A stretch of 64,000 nt of DNA from assembly GCA_025766275.1 (NCBI GenBank), contig JAFKAC010000045.1:248001-312000 (forward strand), in the 5' to 3' direction. Under the pieces are notes generated by a model. It did no database searches. It was not told the DNA's origin and was given only the letters and a program-made list of their open reading frames with translations. This DNA is from Lactarius indigo (Eukaryota; Basidiomycota; Agaricomycetes; Russulales; Russulaceae). Position numbers and translations under genes: made by a program. The stretch's first letter is position 1, and each line of letters starts with the position of its first letter. Of the stretch, positions 31,501-39,221 are shown piece after piece.

Positions 31501-31784
31501 AGGTCGGTGAAAGATGTAATTTCCCCCCCTTGGTTGTGGGTTCCATCTACGTTCCATATTTTGATGGAGCGTTCGGTAGGTAGCCAGGCTATTTTGAGTC
31601 GTTTTAGGAGATTTGCGCTTATGAAATTGTCTGTTGCGCCCGAGTCTACCAAAACATTTCGTTCGGCCGTCGCGTGAGCAGATTTGAAAAGTACTGGAAT
31701 TCGCATAGATCGGAATCTGCTATTGTACACGCTAAGTTTTAATGCTCTAGCCCAGGCCGCCGGGTTCAAGCATTCAGAAAATCC
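28591..31784 (-). pseudogene. gypsy B pol, 5' part, with three nonsense codons
   Basis: Read from the frameshift site at 31784, the frame gives protease (VLVDSGATDNFIS), reverse transcriptase (FDIRWGYNNVRI, VIVYMDDILIAT), RNase H (IEVDASSYALGAVL, ITIHTDHANLQYW), the HHCC motif (HDTPSAGHPGI, CATCQ) and the integrase core up to the copia insertion. Three TGA codons interrupt it at 31212-31214 (between protease and RT), 29073-29075 and 28965-28967 (both in integrase). Gypsy A has Lys and Arg at the positions of the last two, so CGA to TGA is the simple explanation. Apart from these the frame is whole, which indicates recent loss by point mutation. Confidence 0.9.
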
Positions 31785-33430
31785 TTCTTTTGTCCGAAGA
31801 GTTTGTCCACCATTAATTCTCGTACTTCAGGGGTTTGGGCGAACAAGGCCGCTACTTGGGCGTCGGCTTGTTCCTCGTTGGAAAGGGGACGTGATGCGGT
31901 CATCGAGATAGTGGCGGTGGTTGGAGCAGGATCGTTTGTACCTGCGGCTTTGACGGTAGTGGTGGCCTTTTGAGGACAGAATCTGGAGATGTGCCCTTGT
32001 CCTCGGCATCGGAAGCATCTTCCTTCTTTCTGGAGTAGCTTCTTTTCGTCCTCCGTCATTGCTGCTCTGGCACGAGTGCGGCTGATGTCCATTGCATTTG
32101 GGTCCCTAGTTTTGTTGAGGGCATTCAGCCATTGGTCGCGGGAGGCTCCTCCTTTCTTGTCTGTTCTCCCTTTGGTGAGTCTATCTTTGAGGAGGAGGTA
32201 TTCCGCTTGCTGAAGCGTAACCGCTGTTTTCCAATCGTCCCAGTCTACGGGGTGATGGAACTTGATTGCGTTTATGACTAGTGCGTTTGGAAGACCTTTC
32301 TGGAATATTTCCAGGGTAGTGGCCTCGTCTTTGTTGTATCCTGCTTTATTGGCCAAGTTAGAGAACTTGGCTATATAGGTGTCGATGTCTTCTTTGTCCA
32401 TTCGTAGATTTTGAATGGCGTGGCGGGCTTTCTGCTGTTGGGTAGTGTCGGTGTATGCCTGGATAAACCTTGTTTCGATAGTGTTCCACAGGTTTTCAGC
32501 GTTCATGGCTACTCCCCCCGCCAATTGGTCGGCTAGCCATTGTATTTGTTCCTCGACCCAGTTGTCCACCAACGGCCCTCGGATATATGAGAGGAGGGTC
32601 ATTGCACGTGAGTAAGGGAGGGTCAATTGTTGGACGTTCGGGTTCATTCCACGGTAGAGTGCGAAGGCATTTAGGAAAGCTCTGCTGGCTTCTCGGTCCC
32701 CGGTGAATTCTGGTGGGGGATTCCCTCCGAGTCGTCCGTTTGGTGGGGGGGGTCCTCCAGCGGCGGGTCCTGCTGCTGCTCCACCGCCTCCACCTCCAGG
32801 CGCACCGCCTCCGCCTCCAGGCGCACCGCCTCCACCTCCAGGTGCACCGCCTCCACCTCCAGGCGCACCGCCTCCATGATGGCTTCCTGCGCCTCCCGCA
32901 GCGCCTCCTCCGCTTGTCGACATACTTCCTCCCACAAGATGTCCTCCACTACTTGCAGGATTCGTTGTCGAGGATCCTGCGGCTGGTTGCGAGGAGGTGA
33001 GGGTGGTGGAGAGTTGGGTGGTGGACATGTTGGCATATGATGCGAAGTCCACAGGTCGTTGGATGGTGGGTGTAAGTGTTGGGTTGTCTAAGTCGGGTTC
33101 GGAAGATGGTTCTTCGATGTCGGAATCAGCCTCGATGGCGCTGATTTGTCCTTTTCCTGGTCCTAGTCCTAGGTGTGCGGGGACAGGTTTATAGGAATAC
33201 CAGGAGTGTTTTGAATCAGAGTAGGCAACGTAGGCCCAGATGTGTTGATCTTCAATATACTCGATTGGTTCGTATGTGAGTTTGTCGGGGTCGTAGACGT
33301 AGTATCCTTCGTCGTGTGGGGTGTTCCTCCAAAGAGCGGTTCCTTTGATGGAAGGTCTTAGGTCGTCGTGAGGATGCCGTTCCAGGTACTCTTTGACGAA
33401 CTGTGTTCGGCTTCGGCTGGTGAGAGCCAC
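31766..33430 (-). CDS. gypsy B Gag
   Basis: Open frame of about 554 codons. The N-terminal 130 residues are rich in Tyr/Trp/Pro; then a Gly-Gly-Gly-Ala-Pro-type low-complexity run made of 24-bp repeats (about 32780-32880); then the capsid-like region (FTGDREASRAFLNAF to about DRLTKGR); then one zinc knuckle CFRCRGQGHISRFC. The first in-frame ATG is far downstream, before the glycine-rich run (MSTTQLS). Upstream, the frame is open back to about 33490 with only a GTG (33430) just after the primer-binding site. So the start is uncertain: GTG/near-cognate, spliced leader, or the internal ATG. Stop TGA at 31766. Confidence 0.85.
   Translation of the reverse strand: MALTSRSRTQFVKEYLERHPHDDLRPSIKGTALWRNTPHDEGYYVYDPDKLTYEPIEYIEDQHIWAYVAYSDSKHSWYSYKPVPAHLGLGPGKGQISAIEADSDIEEPSSEPDLDNPTLTPTIQRPVDFASYANMSTTQLSTTLTSSQPAAGSSTTNPASSGGHLVGGSMSTSGGGAAGGAGSHHGGGAPGGGGGAPGGGGGAPGGGGGAPGGGGGGAAAGPAAGGPPPPNGRLGGNPPPEFTGDREASRAFLNAFALYRGMNPNVQQLTLPYSRAMTLLSYIRGPLVDNWVEEQIQWLADQLAGGVAMNAENLWNTIETRFIQAYTDTTQQQKARHAIQNLRMDKEDIDTYIAKFSNLANKAGYNKDEATTLEIFQKGLPNALVINAIKFHHPVDWDDWKTAVTLQQAEYLLLKDRLTKGRTDKKGGASRDQWLNALNKTRDPNAMDISRTRARAAMTEDEKKLLQKEGRCFRCRGQGHISRFCPQKATTTVKAAGTNDPAPTTATISMTASRPLSNEEQADAQVAALFAQTPEVRELMVDKLFGQKKDFLNA
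31778..31784 (-). promoter_or_regulatory. putative -1 frameshift heptamer, gypsy B gag/pol
   Basis: Minus-strand GGATTTT, phased G_GAT_TTT in the gag frame, six codons before the gag stop. Pol is open in the -1 frame (GGA TTT TCT) through this site. The same heptamer in the same phase occurs in element A. GGAUUUU is a known slippery site of dianthoviruses; use here is inferred. Confidence 0.6.
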
Positions 33431-33435
33431 TGTGG

Positions 33436-33446
33436 AGACTAGACTT
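33436..33446 (-). promoter_or_regulatory. self-priming binding site, gypsy B
   Basis: The 11 bases inside the 5' LTR edge (plus-strand agactagactt) are the exact reverse complement of LTR bases 33669-33679. On the RNA, an upstream agacuagacuu can therefore fold back onto the primer-binding site, as in Tf1/sushi elements. No tRNA 3'-end match is evident. Confidence 0.65.
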
Positions 33447-33448
33447 AA

Positions 33449-34016
33449 TGTAACGCCACTACAGGGGCGTTGCGTACGGCCTGTACTAAGTCAGTCAGTC
33501 GTTCGGTAGTCAAAGCTCAAAGGCTCGACTTCAGCAAGAATGGTGCACAAGAGTCACAAGGACGTATGTCACTTGGACTGTAGAGGAGGGCTAAGACTCG
33601 AAGGTCTAGCGAAGACAGAATGGGGGGGTCGAAGAGACTCTGCGTAGACGAGTGTAGTATTACACAAGAAGTCTAGTCTACCGTACAAGCTAGGTATGAC
33701 TAGGGTTAAATAGAACTCACGCTGTGTGGCTGTTACAAACAGATGGCGCCATCACCCAATCAAGGGAGAAAGGAGGGGACATATAGGGAACAAAGTAAAG
33801 CTATATCGAGGATAATGGAGAATCACGCGGGGTCGCGCGTGAGAGGGAACAAGTCGGAAACTAACACATGTCAAGCTTTATCAAGAGAGAACATCGATAA
33901 GCAAGGCGCGTGATGGAAACCGGGTAATTGTAACGTCCGCGTAGTCGTACAGGGCTCGTATAGTGTGGGAAGGGAATAGTGGTAAAGAAAGAGACGAGTC
34001 CAAGAAAATCGTAACA
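33449..34016 (-). repeat. 5' LTR of gypsy B
   Basis: 568 bp. Differences from the 3' LTR are at 33468, 33719, 33754, 33896 and 33909, all in CpG context. Confidence 0.95.
33669..33712 (-). promoter_or_regulatory. LTR promoter of gypsy B: TATA box and predicted RNA start
   Basis: The minus strand reads TATTTAA (33712-33706), and 33 nt downstream of its first base begins AGACTAGACTT (33679-33669), the complement of the primer-binding site. In self-priming elements this segment is the very 5' end of the transcript, so the TATA distance independently supports the start at 33679. Confidence 0.65.
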
Positions 34017-36221
34017 CAAGGTCTTTGTTATTCCGGGGTGTCCAGCTGTTTTTGTATCGTGAAACAGGGAAATTACCCCCCTCTTTAGCGGTGTGTTGTC
34101 CACAACCACCAGTTTGTCACCTCTCCACCAGTGTTTTCCTTGTTTTACTAGGTGGAAGGGGGCGGCCCACTCGTCTAGAGTGTCTTGGTGGTCTAATTGG
34201 TGTGCCATGACCCGGTCATCTATCCTTATGGAGAGAGCGGAGTTTGCGAAGATGGTTGGGGTCAGGACCACTACATCAGTGTTATCCCCTGCTCCGGTGT
34301 CGTGGTCAGGGCGTCTTGACAGGGCATCAGCATGGTTTTGGGGTCCGGGTTTGTGGTGAAGTTTGATGTGATAGTCTGCCAGTCTGGGGATGTAGCGCGC
34401 CACTCTCCTATTGATTTGTCGAGGGTGGCGATAATATTCTAGGTTTTTGTGGTCTGTAAACACTGTGATTTCGTGGGGGGACCCTAAAAGAAGGTGTCTC
34501 CAGTGTTCCAGTCCTCTGATTACTGCCAGGAGTTCCCTGTCATGGATGTCATAGTTGCGCTCTGCTTCTGAAAATGATTTGGAGAAGTATCCCACAGCTT
34601 GTGGTTTGTTTCGGCTGTCTCTTTGTGTTAAGATTGCCCCTGTGGCAAAAGCGGAGGCATCTACTTCTAGTTCGAAAGGTTTGTCCATATCTGGTTGGCA
34701 TAAGATGGGGTCTTTGCACACAAGCGTGATGAGAGTTTCTAAGGCTTCTGCTGCTTCTTTTGTCCATCTGAAGGGTCCTTCTGACGTCTTTATTGTGTCT
34801 GTGATGGGTCTTGCTAAGTGAGCAAAGTTGGGGATGAAGGGTCGCTGATAACTTAGTGTTCCCAACACGCTTCTTGCTTGTTTGACTGACTTGATGTCTC
34901 TTGGCCAGTCTTTTAGTCCTTCTACCTTCTTTGGGTCGATTTTGATTTGAGACCCATCGATGACAATGCCTAGGTAGTGGATCTTTCTTTGTTCGAACAC
35001 GCATTTCGACGCTTTAAGGAAATAAGATTCCTTTTCACAGATTTCCAAGAACTCGTGTACAATTTGTCTGTGGTGTTCTGTATCTTCTTCTGTGGCTATC
35101 AGGACATCGTCCATGTACACAAATAACTCTCTTGGGTATTTGTCCATAAGTGGTCGAAGTATTCTGCTCATGGTTCTTGCAAAGGTGGCTGGTGCATTTG
35201 TGAGGCCGAAGGTCATGACTCGAGGGATGAACAGCCCCCTTGGTGTCTTGAAGGCTGCCTTCCACTGGTCTTCCTCTTTTATGCGGATGTTATGGTACCC
35301 CCATCTGATATCGAACTTTGAGAATAGTGTCTTCCCATTTAAGTTGGTCAGGATGTCGGAGATGAGAGGTAGTGGGTAAGTGTCTTTTATTGTCCAGGTG
35401 TTTAGGGGTCTGTAGTCCAGGATAGGGCGCAACCCTCCGTCTGTTTTCTTTCTGAAGAAGAAGGAGGAAGCGTAGGGGGAGCTTCCTTCATAGATGTATC
35501 CTTTTGCTATGTTTTCGTCGAGATATGCCTTCAACTCTTTGTCCTCTTCTGGAGTTAAGGGGTAGATTTTACAGTTGATCTTGTTGGGTGCATCTGGTCG
35601 CAATGTGATGGGATGGTCTTCTTCTCTTTCTGGGGGAAAGCGCTGTGCTTCTTCGTCTGAGAATACTTTGTTGTGGCGCTGGTATTCTTCTGGGATTGCG
35701 GTTTCTTTTACTGGGTCAAAGGTTGTTTTGGTTGCTGCCGCTTTCGCTTCTTGGTGTCGTTTTCTTCGGAAGCGGTACCCTCCTGTCAGGATGGTGATTG
35801 TTTCTCCTTTCAGCTCTTGTTTCTTCCAGTCTATGTCTGGGTTTTCGTGTTCGAACCAGGGGTATCCAAAGATCATTCTGTCTTCCCCTAGGCTGGTTAC
35901 GAAAAACTGGAAAGGAGTTTCTTCTTCTCCTCTTTTTATCCATAGTTGGCATGTTTCAGTCATGGTGCCATCTTTGTTTAGCGATCCATCTACATTCCGG
36001 ACCAATCTGGGTGGTTTCAGAGGAGTGGTTCCTAGTCCAAGTTTTTGGATTAGGTTTCGGTCGATTAGGTTGTCTGTTGCACCACTGTCCAGCAGTACAT
36101 TTATGCGAGCTTCTTTGTAGTAAAGGCGAACGAGGACTTTGATTGTCATAGCACTATCGCGAACACTATACATTGAATTGGCCTCCCTGTCAGCTCTCAC
36201 AGGTCGGCATCGCAAAAATCC
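34017..36221 (-). CDS. gypsy A pol, 5' part: protease, reverse transcriptase, RNase H
   Basis: N-terminal part of Pol, read in the -1 frame relative to gag. Counting from 36215: protease LLDSGATDNLIDR (about 41-53), reverse transcriptase (about 235-420; FDIRWGYHNI, LFVYMDDVLIAT with YMDD at 367-370), RNase H (about 510-640; LEVDASAFATGAIL, DRELLAVI, TVFTDHKNLEYY), and the start of the integrase zinc-binding domain (HDTKTAGHPGITKT). It ends at the B insertion; residues read past 34016 are LTR sequence. Joining to 19763 gives KTLWLVSQDFWWPNM in frame. No stop codons, unlike B. Confidence 0.95.
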
Positions 36222-37888
36222 TGATCTAAGGCGTAGTAGCGTCTCTTTTCATCCTCAGTCATGCCTTGGACGAGTGCATGGGCTTGTCGGACTTTATCTT
36301 CGGTTGTGGTAGCGGCCACTGATGAGGTGCTTGCTTCTGGGGTGTATGGGGGTGCAGTGTCCGCTTCTTGGGTGTCTGTAGCTCTGGCTTTGGTTTGGTT
36401 GGTGGTGTTTTGTCGTTGACAGTTCCTAGCCATGTGTCCTTGCTGCCTGCATTTGAAGCAGCGTCCTTCTTTCATGAGGGCTTTCTTTTCTTCTTCGGTA
36501 AGCTTTTTAACGGGGGTGGAGGTGGTGGCATCTACATCCATCGCATTTGGGTCTCGCTTTGGTCGTCCTTGGTGGACGTTCTGGGTTGGCCCTGGGTTTT
36601 TATTCCCTGGTCTGGCTTTTAGTAACTTCCAGCGTTGGTGTTCTGCTCTGGCAGCGGTTTGCCACTCGTCCATGGTGTTTGGGATGGTGGTTCGCATAAG
36701 GCAAGCACGATACAGTCCTGTGGGTAGTCCTCTTTTAAAGAATTCCACCGTTCCAGGGGCATCTCTTGCCCATCCTGCTATTCCTGCAAGGTGTTCGAAG
36801 TCGAGGATGTAACTGTCCAATGCTCCACCCTGCATCGTTAGACTGATGAGCTTCTGGTAGGCTCTTTCTTTGTTTAGAGTGTCGGTCCAGTCTCTGTCGA
36901 AGGTGTCGAGAAAACCGTCCCAAAGATCTTTGCTGTTTTTGGTGAGGGCTTTGGTGGGGTCTGCTAGTGCCGCTTCCATGTCATCTTCGGTTTGGTTGAC
37001 CCACAGCTGTACACCAGGTCCTTTGAACATTGTAAGGGCGAATAGTACTCGTGCATAAGGTTCTTTGATGAGTTCATTCTCGCTATTTAACTTGATGTAT
37101 CGTAGTAGTTCTCTTTTGAATTGACCACTCTCTGTTCTATCTCCGGTGAACGGAGTAGGAGGTGCTCCTTTGAGTCCTCCTGAGCTCGTTGTTGGTGTTC
37201 CTCCTGTTCCGGTGCTTGAGCCGACACCTGTGCCAGTGCCTGTGGCGTTTATGGCTGACATGATAAGTGTTGGCTGTGGTGTGATGGGGATCTGGGGTGG
37301 TTCGACTGGGGAGGGCAATCTGATTGGTGGTAGTGGGGCTGGGAATCCTTCTTCCGCTGGGGATGGTTCTATCCAGATGGGGATAGTGGGGCTGGCTTGT
37401 GACGAAGCTTGTGTGGGTACTGTGATGTCTAGGCGGTGTTCTGAGGAGTGGGATAGTTCTGAGTGTGATTCCACTTCGTCTGAGCTGGGTTCTTCTTCTG
37501 ATGAGTCTTGTTGTAGTCCGTATGTTCCCCTAGTGTTTCTTGGTGCTGAGGATGATTGTTGTGTGGGCATTTCTGGGTTCTGTTCGTCTTCTTCGTTCCA
37601 CCAGCCTAGTCCTTCAGCAAATCTGTGTGGTGTGATGTTTATGGCTCTGGTGTGGTATGTGTTCTGAAAGTATCGAAGGATGTACCAGTTGTTGTTGATG
37701 AATTCCACTGGTCTGAGTTCGCCTTTGATGAGGCACTTGTAACAAGGTGGTCTGCCTGATGTTGTGGCCCAGCGAGCTCCTTTTCCTAGTTGACTGCTTT
37801 TAACGTGGTGTGGGAGGTCGTCTTGTGTTCTGGTTGTGACTGGGGTCCAATCGTTGTCTGATTCAAAGGTGACACTGATGCTAGCCAC
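36197..37888 (-). CDS. gypsy A Gag
   Basis: Open frame of about 563 codons with a capsid-like region (FTGDRTESGQFKRELLRY to about RPGNKNPG) and one zinc knuckle CFKCRQQGHMARNC. The N-terminal 200 residues contain acidic and proline-rich stretches. As in B, no ATG lies near the 5' end: the frame opens after a stop near 37950, and the first codon offered is a GTG (37888) followed by GCT. An internal ATG (MSAINATGTG) lies just before the capsid region. Start uncertain. Stop at 36197. Confidence 0.85.
   Translation of the reverse strand: MASISVTFESDNDWTPVTTRTQDDLPHHVKSSQLGKGARWATTSGRPPCYKCLIKGELRPVEFINNNWYILRYFQNTYHTRAINITPHRFAEGLGWWNEEDEQNPEMPTQQSSSAPRNTRGTYGLQQDSSEEEPSSDEVESHSELSHSSEHRLDITVPTQASSQASPTIPIWIEPSPAEEGFPAPLPPIRLPSPVEPPQIPITPQPTLIMSAINATGTGTGVGSSTGTGGTPTTSSGGLKGAPPTPFTGDRTESGQFKRELLRYIKLNSENELIKEPYARVLFALTMFKGPGVQLWVNQTEDDMEAALADPTKALTKNSKDLWDGFLDTFDRDWTDTLNKERAYQKLISLTMQGGALDSYILDFEHLAGIAGWARDAPGTVEFFKRGLPTGLYRACLMRTTIPNTMDEWQTAARAEHQRWKLLKARPGNKNPGPTQNVHQGRPKRDPNAMDVDATTSTPVKKLTEEEKKALMKEGRCFKCRQQGHMARNCQRQNTTNQTKARATDTQEADTAPPYTPEASTSSVAATTTEDKVRQAHALVQGMTEDEKRRYYALDQDFCDADL
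36215..36221 (-). promoter_or_regulatory. putative -1 frameshift heptamer, gypsy A gag/pol
   Basis: GGATTTT phased G_GAT_TTT in the gag frame, a few codons before the gag stop, with pol open in the -1 frame. It is the counterpart of the site in element B although the surrounding bases differ. Confidence 0.6.
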
Positions 37889-38084
37889 GATTGTGGTCTG
37901 TCTTGGGTGCTGATTTGTGTAAGGGGATGGCTGAAGCGGCCTCTTGTGTCAAGGAGGATCCGTCGCCCGGCTATGCCGTCGTTTCTGGGTTCTGTGGAGT
38001 TTTTGGTTGTTGGCTGATGCGTCCTCTTGGATCGTTGCCCACTCTGCTGTGTGGCAGTAGTGTCTTGGGTGTGTTGGGAGTTGT

Positions 38085-38095
38085 AGACTTGGCTT
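38085..38095 (-). promoter_or_regulatory. self-priming binding site, gypsy A
   Basis: Eleven bases (plus-strand agacttggctt), one base inside the LTR edge, are the exact reverse complement of LTR bases 38439-38449 (and 16787-16797). Confidence 0.65.
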
Positions 38096-38096
38096 A

Positions 38097-38684
38097 TGTT
38101 ACGCCCTAGCAGGGGCGTGGGTTCTAAAGGTTCTGAGTCACACAAGTATCAAGCGAAGACCTCTGTTGTCTTATTGCTATGAAATACGAGTGGTAAAAGT
38201 GTGGCACAAGGTGCAGCACTACTCTGTAATGTAGGACTCCTCGTCCGAAGTGTCTAACACTTCTCTACACTTGATCTTGCTAGTGCACAGAGTATAACAG
38301 GTGTGACGCGTTGATATAGTTCAACTGCAAAGACTTCGAGGTGTCCTGGTTAGGGACTGAGGTAGGGGATGCACAAGAAGAGAGGGAGAAGACGAGGTCA
38401 CACCAAAGTACGGAGGCAAGGTTGCTAGATTGCAAACGAAGCCAAGTCTGGCTTCCTACGGTCTATGGTACAGGTTTATATAGGACAGGGTTCCAAACAA
38501 CATGAACACAAGTCCACACAATATCAAAGAGACTAAACGGAGTAAACAGAAGTTCGGATCAAGGAAACAGCGCCACTGGTAACAGTAGCTCCTTTGGTAA
38601 CAAGGTATAGTACAGAAAGGGGAGCAAGGGAAAGGCAGGGTGGAGACATACTGTGACTTAGGTCCGAAGCGTCGGATCATAACA
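38097..38684 (-). repeat. 5' LTR of gypsy A
   Basis: 588 bp. One difference from the 3' LTR (38555). Confidence 0.95.
38439..38482 (-). promoter_or_regulatory. LTR promoter of gypsy A: TATA box and predicted RNA start
   Basis: Minus-strand TATATAAA (38482-38475) with the primer-complementary AGACTTGGCTT starting 33 nt downstream at 38449. Same geometry as element B with a different 11-mer. Confidence 0.65.
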
Positions 38685-38689
38685 TAGAT

Positions 38690-39000
38690 GGCCAAGCAGC
38701 CACCACGTGCGAGAAGGAATCGCGTCGAAGCATCAAGATCGGAACCGAATTGAGCGAATGCTGCAACTTCGCGGTAATGAGCAATAGAGTTTCAGTGAAC
38801 CACGAAACTGAATGATCAAGCGGGCACCACGTACGGGAAGGAAGCGCGTCGACGTATTGAGATCAGAACCGAACCGAGCGAATGCTGCAATGGCCAAGCG
38901 GACACCACGTGCGAGAAGGAAGCGCGTCAAAGCATTGAGATCGGAACAACTGGGTGAATGCTACAAGGTAAAAGCTTTAGTGAACCAGCAAGCTTGGATG
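38690..39000. repeat. CACGT-containing repeats of the Plavaka spacer, right part
   Basis: Three further units of the repeat seen at 16020-16444 (motifs near 38700, 38825 and 38907). They continue it exactly across the gypsy A insertion point and end about 220 bp before the DUF6532 start. Confidence 0.65.
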
Positions 39001-39221
39001 GCAGACGACGGCTCAGATTCTTTTAGTTAGCGCGAAACGTTTTGGGCTGTAAACAGAGGGCGGCGTACAGACAACACTTTTAGTTAGTGCAATAGTATTT
39101 GGATATAAAAGACCCACATACCGTCGTCCTGAATCCCCATCCCCATTCCTGTCGTTACTGGACTCATTAAGTCTCTTATTTACCTTCGCTTTCAGTCTTG
39201 TCGTTATCTTGTGCTTTGTAA

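Larger units (their letters stand above)
19764..34016 (-). mobile_element. Ty3/gypsy chromodomain retrotransposon B
   Basis: 568-bp LTRs, 5-bp duplication caagg (19759-19763 and 34017-34021), inserted in pol of element A in the same orientation. It is itself split by the copia element at its integrase C-terminal region. About 7.9 kb without copia. It has the same gene order as A (gag, pol with chromodomain, third ORF). Pol has three in-frame TGA codons, so this copy is not autonomous. A purine run (minus-strand gacggggggt) precedes its 3' LTR. Confidence 0.95.
16445..38684 (-). mobile_element. Ty3/gypsy chromodomain retrotransposon A
   Basis: Two 588-bp LTRs, a 5-bp target duplication (tagat at 16440-16444 and 38685-38689), and minus-strand gag, pol with chromodomain, and a third ORF. 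It is interrupted by element B inside the integrase zinc-binding region. Without B it is about 8.0 kb. Joining the two pol halves across the caagg duplication restores an uninterrupted frame, so A was intact when B inserted. The polypurine tract is next to the left LTR (minus-strand agagaggggc). Confidence 0.95.
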
